This document shows positions 20,362 through 30,431 of a DNA stretch of 64,000 nucleotides, in pieces; position 1 is the first letter of the stretch, and each line of letters starts with the position of its first letter. This DNA is from an uncultured Flavobacteriales bacterium. Lineage in GTDB: Bacteria; Bacteroidota; Bacteroidia; Flavobacteriales_E; Vicingaceae. Both the position numbers and the translations under genes were made by a program. The notes beneath the pieces were generated by a model. It did not search any database. It had not been told where the DNA came from and saw only the letters and a list, made by a program, of their open reading frames with translations. The DNA lies in NCBI GenBank assembly GCA_905479995.1, contig CAJQON010000040.1, forward strand, positions 1-64,000. The letters run 5' to 3'.

Positions 20362-21873
20362 TTAAATAAAGGTTTTAGCAGAAAGAATAGATGAATAATT
20401 TCGAATAAAGGTTATGCTCTTTGCCATCAAAGGTTGCATTTCAACATCATCTTCAACATAAGGAACATTTTTTCTGTACTCCGAAATGAAATTTTCAATA
20501 AATGGAGAAGATTTTAATGGTTTTCTGAATGATAAACCTTGAGCTGAATTCATAACTTCTACGCCTAAAATTTTCTCTAAGTTGTCTACCATTCGATACA
20601 CTTTAGTAGCAGCGTTGGCGCCCATACTTACGTGATCTTCTTGGCCGTTAGAAGAGTCTATCGTATCTACCGAACAAGGAGTAGCCAATTGTTTGTTTTG
20701 ACTAACTACTGAGGCTGCAGCGTATTGCGGAATCATAAAACCACTGTTTAAGCCTGGATTGGCTACCAAAAATGCTGGCAAACCTCGTTCTCCACCAATT
20801 AGTTTGTAGGTTCTTCGTTCAGAAATACTGCCCAACTCTGCTATGGCTAATCCTAAATAATCTAACGCCATTGCTAAAGGTTGACCGTGAAAGTTTCCTG
20901 CTGAAATAATTTCATCTTCATCAGGAAATATAGTTGGGTTATCAGTTACTGAATTAATTTCTTTTTCAAAAACAGTTTGTACGTGGCTAATTGTGTCTTT
21001 GCAAGCTCCATGAACCTGTGGAGAACACCTAAAAGAATAAGGGTCTTGCACATGCGCTTTTTCTTGCTCAATTATTTCACTTCCTTTTAAGGCTTTTTTA
21101 ATGTTTTGTGCAGTTATAAATTGTCCGTCATGAGGCCTTACTTTATGCACTAAATCATTAAATGGAGAAATTCTTCCATCATAGGCATCTATAGAGACTG
21201 CCGTTACAATATCGGCCATTACGCTTAGTTTTGTAGCTCTTAATAAGGAATGAATTCCGTAGGCACTCATAAATTGAGTTCCATTTAATAAGGCTAATCC
21301 TTCTTTAGATTTTAAGTTAATTGCATCCCAACCAAATTGCTTGTTAATGGCTTCAGCTGATGTTTTTTTACCTTGATAATTTACTTCACCTAAACCTAAT
21401 AAAGCGAGCGACATGTGTGCTAGTGGAGCTAAATCACCAGAGGCTCCTAAGGAACCTTGTTGGTAAATAACAGGAAAAATGTCGTTGTTGTAAAAATCTA
21501 CCAAACGTTGAATGGTTATCAATTGAACGCCAGAATGCCCATAGCTTAATCCTTGAATTTTAAGCAATAAAATGAGTTTAACAATCTCTTGAGGTACTTC
21601 TTCTCCTAATCCGCAAGCATGCGACATAACGAGGTTACGCTGTAGTTTTTCTAAGTCGTTAGATGATATTTCAGTGTCGCACAAAGAACCAAAACCAGTG
21701 TTGATTCCATAAATAGGTTTGTCGTGGGTGGCGAGTTTGTTGTCGAGGTAAGTTCTACATTTAACTATCAGTTCAGTTGCTTCTTCCGATAGTTCAATTT
21801 TTGTATTGTTGGATACTATGTTATTTATAGTTTCTAACGTTAACCAGTTTTTGTTAATTAAGTGTGTTCCCAT
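20362..21873 (-). CDS. hutH: Histidine ammonia-lyase
   Basis: YGINTGFGSLCDTEI, GSLGASGDLAPLAHMSLALLGLGEV (ASG MIO motif), QDPYSFRCSPQVHGA, NFHGQPLA. Confidence 0.95.
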   Translation of the reverse strand: MGTHLINKNWLTLETINNIVSNNTKIELSEEATELIVKCRTYLDNKLATHDKPIYGINTGFGSLCDTEISSNDLEKLQRNLVMSHACGLGEEVPQEIVKLILLLKIQGLSYGHSGVQLITIQRLVDFYNNDIFPVIYQQGSLGASGDLAPLAHMSLALLGLGEVNYQGKKTSAEAINKQFGWDAINLKSKEGLALLNGTQFMSAYGIHSLLRATKLSVMADIVTAVSIDAYDGRISPFNDLVHKVRPHDGQFITAQNIKKALKGSEIIEQEKAHVQDPYSFRCSPQVHGACKDTISHVQTVFEKEINSVTDNPTIFPDEDEIISAGNFHGQPLAMALDYLGLAIAELGSISERRTYKLIGGERGLPAFLVANPGLNSGFMIPQYAAASVVSQNKQLATPCSVDTIDSSNGQEDHVSMGANAATKVYRMVDNLEKILGVEVMNSAQGLSFRKPLKSSPFIENFISEYRKNVPYVEDDVEMQPLMAKSITFIRNYSSILSAKTFI

Positions 21874-21960
21874 AATTTTTTAAGTTTATGCATTGTAGGA
21901 ACGAATCAATTTATCAATTGTAAGCTAGATTTTAGCGTTACAATCAATTCACAATGGCGG

Positions 21961-23355
21961 TTATTTATTTTTTATAATTTCAATTAATTCGTCTGTAGTT
22001 GAAAATTTATGTTTTTCGTTTTCTGTTGCTTTTTTAACAAACAGTTCCCTATCTTGATTGGAAGAAACTACAAATTCTATGTTTTTTCTATCCACAAAAG
22101 TCATTTGTTTTTTCCATTTAGCTGCTTCCGGATAAATTTCAGCATTAATTTCAGCTTCTCTTAATGCAAAAAGCATTGGTAAAAAACATTCTTCATCTTT
22201 TGGATCTTGATTGGTAAACAATACTTGAGTAGAATCGCCTTCAAATTTTGGATACAACTCATTGTCTAATAATACATCGTAAATACGATCTGCACCAAAA
22301 GAAATTCCAACACCAGAGACATCTTTTAATCCAAATTTTCCGGTTAAGTCATCATATCTTCCACCACCACATATACTAGGAAAATTATCAACTTTAACTT
22401 CTATAATGGTTCCGGTATAATAACCTAAACCACGCGCTAAAGTTGGATCGAATTCGAGGTTAGCAGTTTTAATGCCTAAAGTTTTTAGTTTTTCAAAAAC
22501 AAAATTTAGTTCTTCAATTCCTTTCTGGCCATTAGCGGTATCTCCAATTTCAGACGATAAGTGTTTTAAGCCTTCTAGCATTGTTTCAAAATTAGAATCT
22601 AATTTGCTATTTACGCTTTTAATGCTGCATAAAACCATCAAATCTTCACAAGCTTTTTCCTTTATTCCTAATTCAATTAGTTCGGTTATTACTTTATCAA
22701 TTCCAATCTTATCTAGTTTATCTATTGCAACAACAATTTGTTCAAACTTGTCAGTTTCTCCAACAGATTCAACAATTCCTTGTAGTATTTTTCTGTTGTT
22801 AATAGATATAGTATAATTCAGTTTGTCTTGAAATAACTCACTAAAAACAGCATCAATAATTTTTATTAAATCCACTTCATTTAACAAAGAGTCAGAACCA
22901 ATAATGTCTGCATCGCATTGGTAAAATTCTCTATATCGTCCTTTTTGTGGTCTATCCGCTCTCCAAACGGGTTGAATCTGAAATCTTCTAAAAGGAAAAG
23001 TAATATCGTTTTGGTTTTGTACCACATAACGTGCAAAAGGAACAGTTAAGTCGTAGTGCAATGCTTTTTCTGCTATGGATCGAGTTAATCCATTGGAGTT
23101 TTTAGTAGCTAATGCATTTTCATCTGCTTTATTCAAATAATCTCCACTATTCAGAATTTTAAAAATGAGGTTATCACTTTCGTCTCCACCTGTACCAATT
23201 AGAGTAGATAGGTTTTCCATTGCAGGAGTTTCAATCTGCTCAAAACCGTATTTTTTGTACACGGCCTTAATGGTATCAAAGATGTAGTTCCTTCTGGCCA
23301 TTTGCGTTGGCGAAAAATCACGTGTTCCTTTTGGTATGCTCGGTTTATTACTCAT
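21961..23355 (-). CDS. hisS: Histidine--tRNA ligase
   Basis: PKGTRDFSP, YEQIETPA-like motif, LTVPFARYV, RPQKGRYREFYQCDADIIG, ARGLGYYTGTIIEV. Confidence 0.97.
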   Translation of the reverse strand: MSNKPSIPKGTRDFSPTQMARRNYIFDTIKAVYKKYGFEQIETPAMENLSTLIGTGGDESDNLIFKILNSGDYLNKADENALATKNSNGLTRSIAEKALHYDLTVPFARYVVQNQNDITFPFRRFQIQPVWRADRPQKGRYREFYQCDADIIGSDSLLNEVDLIKIIDAVFSELFQDKLNYTISINNRKILQGIVESVGETDKFEQIVVAIDKLDKIGIDKVITELIELGIKEKACEDLMVLCSIKSVNSKLDSNFETMLEGLKHLSSEIGDTANGQKGIEELNFVFEKLKTLGIKTANLEFDPTLARGLGYYTGTIIEVKVDNFPSICGGGRYDDLTGKFGLKDVSGVGISFGADRIYDVLLDNELYPKFEGDSTQVLFTNQDPKDEECFLPMLFALREAEINAEIYPEAAKWKKQMTFVDRKNIEFVVSSNQDRELFVKKATENEKHKFSTTDELIEIIKNK

Positions 23356-23435
23356 TCTTAATTATTGAGATGCTAAATTAATAATCTAATGTTTTACCTC
23401 ATATTATATGTGAATTAATCTTAACTTTAATTTTA

Positions 23436-24014
23436 ATGGATTTTAAAGGTGCAAAAAAATATATTTTAGATCGGTTGGAGTCGGAGTTAAACCCAAATTT
23501 ACATTATCATGGTGTACATCATACTATAGACGTATATGAGGCATCCATCCGTATTTCTGAAATGGAAGACTTGTCTCAAGAAGAAAAGGTAATTGTAAAT
23601 ACTGCAGCTTTATATCATGATGCTGGATTCCTTTGTGAGTTTAAAAACAATGAAGCTGTAGGTGCAAGATTAGCTAGATTTGTTTTGGCTAAGTATGGTT
23701 ATAATAGTATTCAGATTGAAAATATTGTGGATATTATTTTGTCAACAAAAAGTACAATACTACCTACTACAAAGTATGAAAAGATAATGAGCGATGCTGA
23801 TTATGATTATTTAGGAAGAAATGATGTGAACGAAATTGCAGATACCTTGAGACGAGAATTGTATGAATACGGCTTTAAATATTCAGCTGAAGCGTGGAAC
23901 GAAAAGCAGCTAAATTTTTTAGCTAAACACAGTTATTATACAGCTTCTTCATTGGAGTTAAGACGGCCAAAAAAACTAGCTTATTATGAGCAGTTAAAAG
24001 GCTTGAAGTTTTAA
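23436..24014 (+). CDS. HD domain phosphohydrolase
   Basis: YHGVHHTIDVYEAS...TAALYHDAGFL; HD motif. Confidence 0.85.
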   Translation: MDFKGAKKYILDRLESELNPNLHYHGVHHTIDVYEASIRISEMEDLSQEEKVIVNTAALYHDAGFLCEFKNNEAVGARLARFVLAKYGYNSIQIENIVDIILSTKSTILPTTKYEKIMSDADYDYLGRNDVNEIADTLRRELYEYGFKYSAEAWNEKQLNFLAKHSYYTASSLELRRPKKLAYYEQLKGLKF

Positions 24015-24028
24015 CTCCAAGCCTTCTT
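23998..24028. terminator. Hairpin terminator between convergent HD gene and ettA
   Basis: AAGGCTTG...CAAGCCTT followed by CTTTT; A-rich on the other side. Confidence 0.65.
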
Positions 24029-24031
24029 TTA

Positions 24032-25723
24032 CTAATTTTTTACTAATTTTTTGTATTTGAATCGAGTAGGTTCGGTTCCTAAACGTTTTCTTCTGTTTTC
24101 TTCATAATCAGAATAAGAACCTTCAAAATAAACCACTTCTGAGTTACCTTCAAATGCTAAAATGTGCGTACAAATACGATCTAAAAACCACCTGTCGTGA
24201 GAAATTACAACTGCACAACCAGCAAAATGTTCTAGACCTTCTTCTAAGGCTCTAATGGCATTTACATCCAAATCGTTGGTAGGCTCATCCAGTAATAAAA
24301 CATTGGCTTCTTGTTTAATGGCCATGGCCAAATGTAAACGGTTTCTTTCTCCACCAGATAAAATACCTACTTTTTTATTTTGATCTGATCCTTGAAAGTT
24401 AAATCGTGATAAATAAGCTCTAGAGTTAATCGTTTTCCCACCAAACTCCATCATTTCTGTTCCTCCAGAAAATACTTCGAAAATGGTTTTGTCGTCATCT
24501 AAATCTTCATGCGATTGATCTACATAGCCTAATTCAACAGTTTCTCCAACTTTAAATGTTCCGATATCTGGTGTTTCTTCACCCATTATCATTCTAAATA
24601 GGGTTGTTTTACCGGCACCGTTAGGTCCAATAATTCCAACAATACCAGCTGGAGGTAATTTAAATGTTAAGTTGTCATACAATAGTTTTTCATCATAAGC
24701 TTTGGAAATATCGGTAGCGTCCAACACTTCATTTCCTAAACGAGGACCGTTAGGTATGAATAACTCTAATTTAGCTTCTTTTTCATTGGCACTTTCGCTT
24801 AATAATTTGTCGTAATTGGCCAAACGTGCCTTGGATTTCGATTGTCTTCCTTTGGCATTCATCTGCGTCCATTCTAACTCTCGTTTTAATATTTTTCTTC
24901 GTTTACTTTCTGTTTTTTCTTCTTGTTCTAAACGTTTTGATTTTTGATCTAACCAAGAAGAATAATTTCCTTTCCAAGGAATACCATGACCTCTGTCCAA
25001 TTCTAAAATCCAACCTGCCACGTTATCTAAAAAGTATCTATCGTGGGTAATAGCGATTACCGTTCCAGCATATTGTTGTAAATGTTGTTCCAACCAAAAA
25101 ACAGATTCGGTATCCAAGTGATTGGTAGGCTCATCTAACAATAAAATGTCTGGTTGTTTTAACAATAAACGACAGAGAGCAACTCTTCTTAATTCACCAC
25201 CAGATAAATTTTTGACTAGAGCATCTTCTGGTGGACAGTTTAACGCATCCATTGCTCTAGAAAGTTGAGTGTCTAGTTCCCAGGCATTTAATGCATCAAT
25301 TCTATCTTGTAATTCTGCTTGACGCTTCATTACTTCTTCCATTTTATCTGGGTTATCTAAAACTTCTGGATCTCCAAAACTGTTGTTTACAGCTTCATAT
25401 TCAGCTAAAACATCAATGGTTTCTTGCGCTCCTTCTTGTACTATTTCTTTTACTGTTTTGGTTTCATCCAATTTTGGTTCTTGCTCCAAGTAACCAACAG
25501 AATAACCATTTGCAAAAGTTACATCTCCTTGGTATTGCTCTTCAACACCAGCAATAATTTTCATTACGGTAGACTTACCCGATCCGTTTAATCCTATTAT
25601 TCCAATTTTAGCACCATAATAGAAAGACAAGTAAATGTCTTTTAAAATTACATTGCCATTTGGTAGGGTTTTCCCTACTTTATCCATCGAAAAAATTACT
25701 TTCTTGTCATCACTCATATTCAA
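24032..25723 (-). CDS. ettA: Energy-dependent translational throttle protein EttA (ABC-F ATPase)
   Basis: Two ABC domains (GLNGSGKST, GPNGAGKTT; LSGGELRRVALC, LSGGERNRLHLA), ABC-F linker, 563 aa. Confidence 0.95.
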   Translation of the reverse strand: MNMSDDKKVIFSMDKVGKTLPNGNVILKDIYLSFYYGAKIGIIGLNGSGKSTVMKIIAGVEEQYQGDVTFANGYSVGYLEQEPKLDETKTVKEIVQEGAQETIDVLAEYEAVNNSFGDPEVLDNPDKMEEVMKRQAELQDRIDALNAWELDTQLSRAMDALNCPPEDALVKNLSGGELRRVALCRLLLKQPDILLLDEPTNHLDTESVFWLEQHLQQYAGTVIAITHDRYFLDNVAGWILELDRGHGIPWKGNYSSWLDQKSKRLEQEEKTESKRRKILKRELEWTQMNAKGRQSKSKARLANYDKLLSESANEKEAKLELFIPNGPRLGNEVLDATDISKAYDEKLLYDNLTFKLPPAGIVGIIGPNGAGKTTLFRMIMGEETPDIGTFKVGETVELGYVDQSHEDLDDDKTIFEVFSGGTEMMEFGGKTINSRAYLSRFNFQGSDQNKKVGILSGGERNRLHLAMAIKQEANVLLLDEPTNDLDVNAIRALEEGLEHFAGCAVVISHDRWFLDRICTHILAFEGNSEVVYFEGSYSDYEENRRKRLGTEPTRFKYKKLVKN

Positions 25724-25833
25724 TCAAAAGTTAAATGTTTGAATTCCAAAGATAATTAAAAGTATGTCTTAAGATTCATCTTAAAATATATTTTATTCAC
25801 GTTGAGTATTGGTACTTTTGAGTTTATTGTAAA

Positions 25834-26379
25834 ATGGAAAATTTAGAACTAATAGTTGATGAAAATACCTCCTTGTCTCTTTACCAAGAAAAAGATGCAA
25901 AAGAACTGTTTACATTAATTAATAGTAACCATACTCATTTTAAAGAATGGTTGCCCTGGTTAGATTACAATACTAAAGTTGAAGATACACAGAAATTTAT
26001 TTTGGAATGTAATGCCAACTATAAAAAAGGAGTTAATTTAACGTTAGGAATTCATTACGAGGGTAAAATTGTTGGTTCGGTTAGTTTTAATACCATAAGC
26101 CCCATTCATAAAAAAGCGGAAATAGGCTATATGCTTAGTGAGGATTATACTGGTAAAGGCATAATGATAAAATGTTGTAAGGCGCTGATTAATTTTGGAT
26201 TTGAAAAACTAAAATTAAATAGAGTTGCCATTTTATGTGCTACAGAAAACATTAAAAGTAGAGCAGTACCTGAAAAACTAGGGTTTAAATTAGAAGGAAT
26301 TCTAGAACAAAACGAATGGTTACTGGACCGTTTTGTTGATCATGCCCATTATGGAATGTTAAATGAAAATTGGAAATGA
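25834..26379 (+). CDS. GNAT family N-acetyltransferase (RimL-like)
   Basis: HIHFKEWLPWLDY-type N-term, AEIGYMLSEDYTGKGIMIKCCKALINFGF, NRVAILCATENIKSRAVPEKLGF. Confidence 0.9.
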   Translation: MENLELIVDENTSLSLYQEKDAKELFTLINSNHTHFKEWLPWLDYNTKVEDTQKFILECNANYKKGVNLTLGIHYEGKIVGSVSFNTISPIHKKAEIGYMLSEDYTGKGIMIKCCKALINFGFEKLKLNRVAILCATENIKSRAVPEKLGFKLEGILEQNEWLLDRFVDHAHYGMLNENWK

Positions 26380-27230
26380 AAAATTATCTCTCGCTCATAA
26401 AATTTAGCCACACTATTTTTGCTTTACCTTTTGCATTAATTGGTTTCTTTTTGGCCATAAATAGTACTGGGTTTGAAACCAATTGGATGACTTTAATCTA
26501 TGTGGTATTGTGTATGGTTTTTGCCCGAAGTGCAGCTATGGCATTTAACCGCTACATAGATCGTGAAATCGATTTGGCCAATCCAAGAACAGCAGAGGTA
26601 AGAGAAATTCCTAACGGAACAATTACAGCAAAAAATGCACTCGTATTTGTGCTCATTAATTGTGCTCTCTTTATTGGAACCACCTATTTAATTAATCCAC
26701 TTTGTTTTTACTTATCGCCAGTTGCTTTAGCAGTTGTATTAGGTTATAGCTTAACCAAACGATTTACAGCTTTGTGCCATTTGGTATTAGGAATAGGATT
26801 GTCGTTAGCGCCTATAGGAGCTTATTTGGCGGTAACAGGTCAGTTCGATTGGTTGCCACTTTTCTTTTCTTTTGCTGTATTGTTTTGGGTAAGTGGTTTC
26901 GATATTATTTATGCCTTACAAGATGAAGAATTTGATAAGAAGCAAAAGTTGCATTCTATTCCAGTGTTGTTAGGAAAGAAAAAGGCATTGATGCTTTCTA
27001 ACGTTTTACACCTATTTACAGCTGCCTTTATTTTGTATGCAGGTTATTATGCCAATTTAGGTTTGTTTTATTGGATAGGAAGTGGCCTGTTTATTGCATT
27101 GTTAATATATCAGCATTTAATTGTAAAGCCGAACGATTTAAGTAAAGTAAACCTGGCTTTTTTTACTACCAACGGTATTGCCAGTGCGCTTTTTGCAGCT
27201 TTCGTTTTGCTTGAATTATATTTAAAGTAA
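26370..27230 (+). CDS. UbiA family prenyltransferase; MqnP-like candidate
   Basis: MAFNRYIDREIDLANPRTAEREIP-type motif and second Asp-rich motif DIIYALQDEEFDKKQ; MqnP role inferred from co-occurrence with mqnB/mqnD. Confidence 0.88.
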   Translation: MEMKNYLSLIKFSHTIFALPFALIGFFLAINSTGFETNWMTLIYVVLCMVFARSAAMAFNRYIDREIDLANPRTAEVREIPNGTITAKNALVFVLINCALFIGTTYLINPLCFYLSPVALAVVLGYSLTKRFTALCHLVLGIGLSLAPIGAYLAVTGQFDWLPLFFSFAVLFWVSGFDIIYALQDEEFDKKQKLHSIPVLLGKKKALMLSNVLHLFTAAFILYAGYYANLGLFYWIGSGLFIALLIYQHLIVKPNDLSKVNLAFFTTNGIASALFAAFVLLELYLK

Positions 27231-27895
27231 TGAAGCGGATTTTAACAAGCATTAAAAAAATAATCTTTAACAAATGGCTACTGCTGTTTGTTGGGTGCTT
27301 GTTTTTATTTGTGTTTTTATCCAATCTTATTATCATAAAGTCTACTCAAGATGACATTTATGAAACTGTAGCTAGTACGCCTGTAAAAGAGGTAGGATTA
27401 ATTTTAGGTACGAGTAGGTATACTTCATGGGGAGGAACCAATTTATATTTTAAATACAGAATTAATGCAGCAGCAGCACTTTACAAAAGCGGTAAAATAA
27501 AACACATTATTGTAAGTGGTGATAATAGTTTAAAATCTTACAATGAACCTCGAGAAATGTTAAACGCTTTAATGGCTAAAGGAATTCCAGAGGATGCTAT
27601 TACGTTAGATTTTGCCGGATTTAGAACTTTAGACTCCGTAGTAAGATGTAAAGAAGTTTTTGGTCAGAGTGACATAATTATTATTTCACAACGGTTTCAT
27701 GTAGAGCGGGCGCTCTTTATTGCTAATAAATATAGCATGAAAGCAATTGGCTTTGCAGCAAAAGATGTTCCCGATCAATACTCATATAAAACAAAATATC
27801 GCGAATATTTGGCCAAAACCAAGGCGGTAATCGACCTTTATTTAATCAACAAAAAACCTAAATTCTTAGGTAAAGCAGAAAAAATAAACGTATAA
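27230..27895 (+). CDS. SanA/YdcF (DUF218) family membrane protein
   Basis: LILGTSRYTSWGGTNLYFKYRINAAAALYKSGKIKHIIVSGDN; TM N-term. Confidence 0.9.
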   Translation: MKRILTSIKKIIFNKWLLLFVGCLFLFVFLSNLIIIKSTQDDIYETVASTPVKEVGLILGTSRYTSWGGTNLYFKYRINAAAALYKSGKIKHIIVSGDNSLKSYNEPREMLNALMAKGIPEDAITLDFAGFRTLDSVVRCKEVFGQSDIIIISQRFHVERALFIANKYSMKAIGFAAKDVPDQYSYKTKYREYLAKTKAVIDLYLINKKPKFLGKAEKINV

Positions 27896-27907
27896 GCTTA
27901 AATTATT

Positions 27908-27926
27908 CTAACTGACAGTCAGTTAG
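27908..27926. promoter_or_regulatory. Perfect 19-bp palindrome, candidate operator
   Basis: CTAACTGAC-A-GTCAGTTAG upstream of padR. Confidence 0.5.
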
Positions 27927-27947
27927 TTGTGATTTATTTTAGTACTA

Positions 27948-27983
27948 TGTATTGCATAATACAATTTAAAACCTATATCTTTG
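27948..27983 (+). promoter_or_regulatory. Promoter candidate with overlapping palindrome for padR-pspC
   Basis: TGTATTGCATAATACA palindrome overlaps -33 TTG; -7 TATCTTTG at 27976-27983 (spacing slightly long). Confidence 0.45.
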
Positions 27984-28007
27984 CATTGTAATTTAACGAG
28001 AGTAGAA

Positions 28008-28331
28008 ATGAAAATTGAAAATACTAAAGCACAAATGCGGAAAGGAGTTTTAGAATATTGTATTCTATCCATTCTAAAAAGTGGTGAAGCTTATCCATCT
28101 GAAATAATTGATAAATTAAAAGAAGCAAAATTAATTGTTGTCGAAGGCACGCTTTATCCCTTACTAACCAGATTAAAAAATGCAGGGATTTTGACTTACC
28201 GTTGGGAAGAATCAAAATCTGGACCTCCAAGAAAATACTATCAACTCACCAAAATAGGAGAGGAGTTTTTAAAAGAACTCGAAACCACATGGAATGAATT
28301 GGTTAAAGCGGTAAAGTTAACAAGTAAATAA
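28008..28331 (+). CDS. PadR family transcriptional regulator
   Basis: QMRKGVLEYCILSILKSGEAYPSEIIDKLKEAKLIVVEGTLYPLLTRLKNAGIL...SGPPRKYYQLT; start moved to ATG 28008 because the TTG at 27981 is part of the -7 box. Confidence 0.93.
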   Translation: MKIENTKAQMRKGVLEYCILSILKSGEAYPSEIIDKLKEAKLIVVEGTLYPLLTRLKNAGILTYRWEESKSGPPRKYYQLTKIGEEFLKELETTWNELVKAVKLTSK

Positions 28332-28374
28332 AAGCATCAACAACAGAAAAGGCAATAGACTAAATTATATTAAA

Positions 28375-30012
28375 ATGAATCAAACAGTAACAATAAACAT
28401 AAGCGGGATAGTATTTCACATTGAGTTGGACGCTTATGAAGATTTGAAAAACTACTTAAACAAGATTAAAAGTTATTTCAAAAACTCGGAAGAGTGCGAA
28501 GACATTATGTCCGATATAGAGGCAAGAATTGCTGAATTGTTTAGTGAAAAGATGTCGGATCTAAACCAAGTTATACTTAGGAAAGATGTTGATGAGGTAA
28601 TTACCATTATGGGTAAACCCGAACAATATATTGATGAAGATTCTGAAGAACAACACGAAGCACCTCGAGCTGAAAAGAGAACCAATAGCACTGAAAAGAA
28701 ATTTTTTAGAAACCCTGACGAGCGAGTTTTGGGTGGAGTTGCTTCTGGTATAGCTTCATATTTTGGTTTCGATACCATTTGGGCAAGGTTGTTTTTTGTA
28801 TTGACAACGTTGTTTGTCGGTTTTGGACCTTTGTTGTATATCATTCTTTGGATTGTAATACCAGAGGCTAAAACGGCTTCAGATAGATTGCAAATGAAAG
28901 GTGATCCGATTAATATTGATAACATTGGAAAAACGGTTCAGGATGAGGCAGGAAAAGTAAATGAAAAATTAAAAAACGTTAATGGCAGTAAGATTGGACA
29001 TATTTTGGAACGTATTTTTAATGGAATAATAGCAGTAATTAAAACCATTTTTAAAGCTGCAGGTAAATTAATAGGTGCAATTTGCTTACTATTTGGCTTG
29101 TTATTTGCCGTTTGGTTTATTATGGGTTTGGTAGATGATAGTGTTATTTTTTCCTATACTTCTGAAGGGATAACAGGGATTGAATCATCAGAATTGTTTG
29201 AATTAATGTTTGCTACAGCAGATCAATTTTACCTCTTTTTAATTTGCTTGATAGTAGTAATAGTTATACCTATAATAGGGTTAATGTTTGCAGGTGTTAA
29301 GTTATTGTTTGGTGTTAAAGGAAATGGAGCCATAACAATTTCGTTGTCAATACTTTGGTTTATTGGGTTGTTTGCTGCAATAACATTAGGTTTAAAAACA
29401 GCTAGTGATCAAAAATCTAGTCAAAAAGAAATTTCCTCTACCTACTTATCAAGTACAACAGATGTAATTTATTTAAAGGCAAGCGAAAAAACGATTCCTG
29501 GTGAAGTTATGTTGGAACTAGATGATTTTAGTTTGGCCTTGGACGAAAAATACTTGTATTCGAATGAGATAGAATTAACGATAAAAGAGAGTCAAACAGA
29601 TAGTGTTGAAATGATAATAGAGACTCGATCCAATGGGAAAAATAGAAAAAAAGCGTTAGAAAATGTAAGGTCTATTAACTATGATTTTGAAGTAGCAGAC
29701 AGCCTCATTAAGTTCGATGAATTCTTAACTACACCTAGAGCACAGCGTATGCGGAATCAAAGTATTAGAATTACGCTAAAATTACCATTAGGTAAAGCGG
29801 TTTATTTAGATGAATCATTAAATGGATTAATATATGATATTGATAACGTTACGGATACTTGGGATAGAAAAATGATAGGGGAAAAGTGGGTAATGTTACC
29901 AAACGGATTAACCTGTTTAGATTGTAGTGAAATTGATGGTATAAAAACAGAAGATATAACCGCTAAAATTGAAAAAGAAAAAGATGAGTTAGAGTCAGCT
30001 GAAAATGAATAG
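28375..30012 (+). CDS. PspC domain-containing membrane protein
   Basis: KKFFRNPDERVLGGVASGIASYFGFDTIWARLFFVLTTLFVGFGPLLYIILWIVIPEA. Confidence 0.93.
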   Translation: MNQTVTINISGIVFHIELDAYEDLKNYLNKIKSYFKNSEECEDIMSDIEARIAELFSEKMSDLNQVILRKDVDEVITIMGKPEQYIDEDSEEQHEAPRAEKRTNSTEKKFFRNPDERVLGGVASGIASYFGFDTIWARLFFVLTTLFVGFGPLLYIILWIVIPEAKTASDRLQMKGDPINIDNIGKTVQDEAGKVNEKLKNVNGSKIGHILERIFNGIIAVIKTIFKAAGKLIGAICLLFGLLFAVWFIMGLVDDSVIFSYTSEGITGIESSELFELMFATADQFYLFLICLIVVIVIPIIGLMFAGVKLLFGVKGNGAITISLSILWFIGLFAAITLGLKTASDQKSSQKEISSTYLSSTTDVIYLKASEKTIPGEVMLELDDFSLALDEKYLYSNEIELTIKESQTDSVEMIIETRSNGKNRKKALENVRSINYDFEVADSLIKFDEFLTTPRAQRMRNQSIRITLKLPLGKAVYLDESLNGLIYDIDNVTDTWDRKMIGEKWVMLPNGLTCLDCSEIDGIKTEDITAKIEKEKDELESAENE

Positions 30013-30141
30013 TATGAACGGTAACCAATTATCATTTTATCTTGCCATTAGTGTAAAAGCGGAAGATAATGGGCCAATAGTTGGTTACTTTTAACAATAG
30101 TAAATTTCCCTCCATAAACATCCCTCCTGTTTAGTTAGTGC

Positions 30142-30172
30142 AAAAGCCCTCTGGTAGTTCGGAGGGCTTTAA
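30142..30172 (+). terminator. Intrinsic terminator-like hairpin
   Basis: AAAAGCCCTC-TGGTAGTTCG-GAGGGCTTTAA. Confidence 0.6.
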
Positions 30173-30224
30173 AATTGTATAAAGTTTATTTTAATCTTAA
30201 TTTTGAATTCTAAATGGTTTTAAT

Positions 30225-30431
30225 ATGAAATTAGTTTTATTGGCACTGGGTTTATTAGGAATTGGCGTTTTTGGAATGGCTGTTAAAATTATTTTTAAGA
30301 AAGGTGGGACCTTTGATAAAACCTGTGCAAGTTCGAGCAGAATTTTAGGTGAAAGCGATGAAGCTTGTGGTTTTTGTGGTGCTAAACCAGAAGAGAAATG
30401 CAAGAATGACGAAGTAGAAACTGCTGCTTAA
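30225..30431 (+). CDS. Small membrane protein with [12 protein letters not shown] cysteine motif
   Basis: 68 aa, N-terminal TM helix, four Cys; short reading frame. Confidence 0.6.
   Translation: MKLVLLALGLLGIGVFGMAVKIIFKKGGTFDKTCASSSRILGESDEACGFCGAKPEEKCKNDEVETAA

Noticed and set aside
21917-21944. ATTGTAA-N14-TTACAAT inverted repeat upstream of hutH
   Set aside because: Seven-bp AT-rich arms are likely by chance in this composition; kept only as a weak operator possibility
28473-28925. 150-aa minus-strand ORF
   Set aside because: Antisense to the well-supported PspC-domain gene
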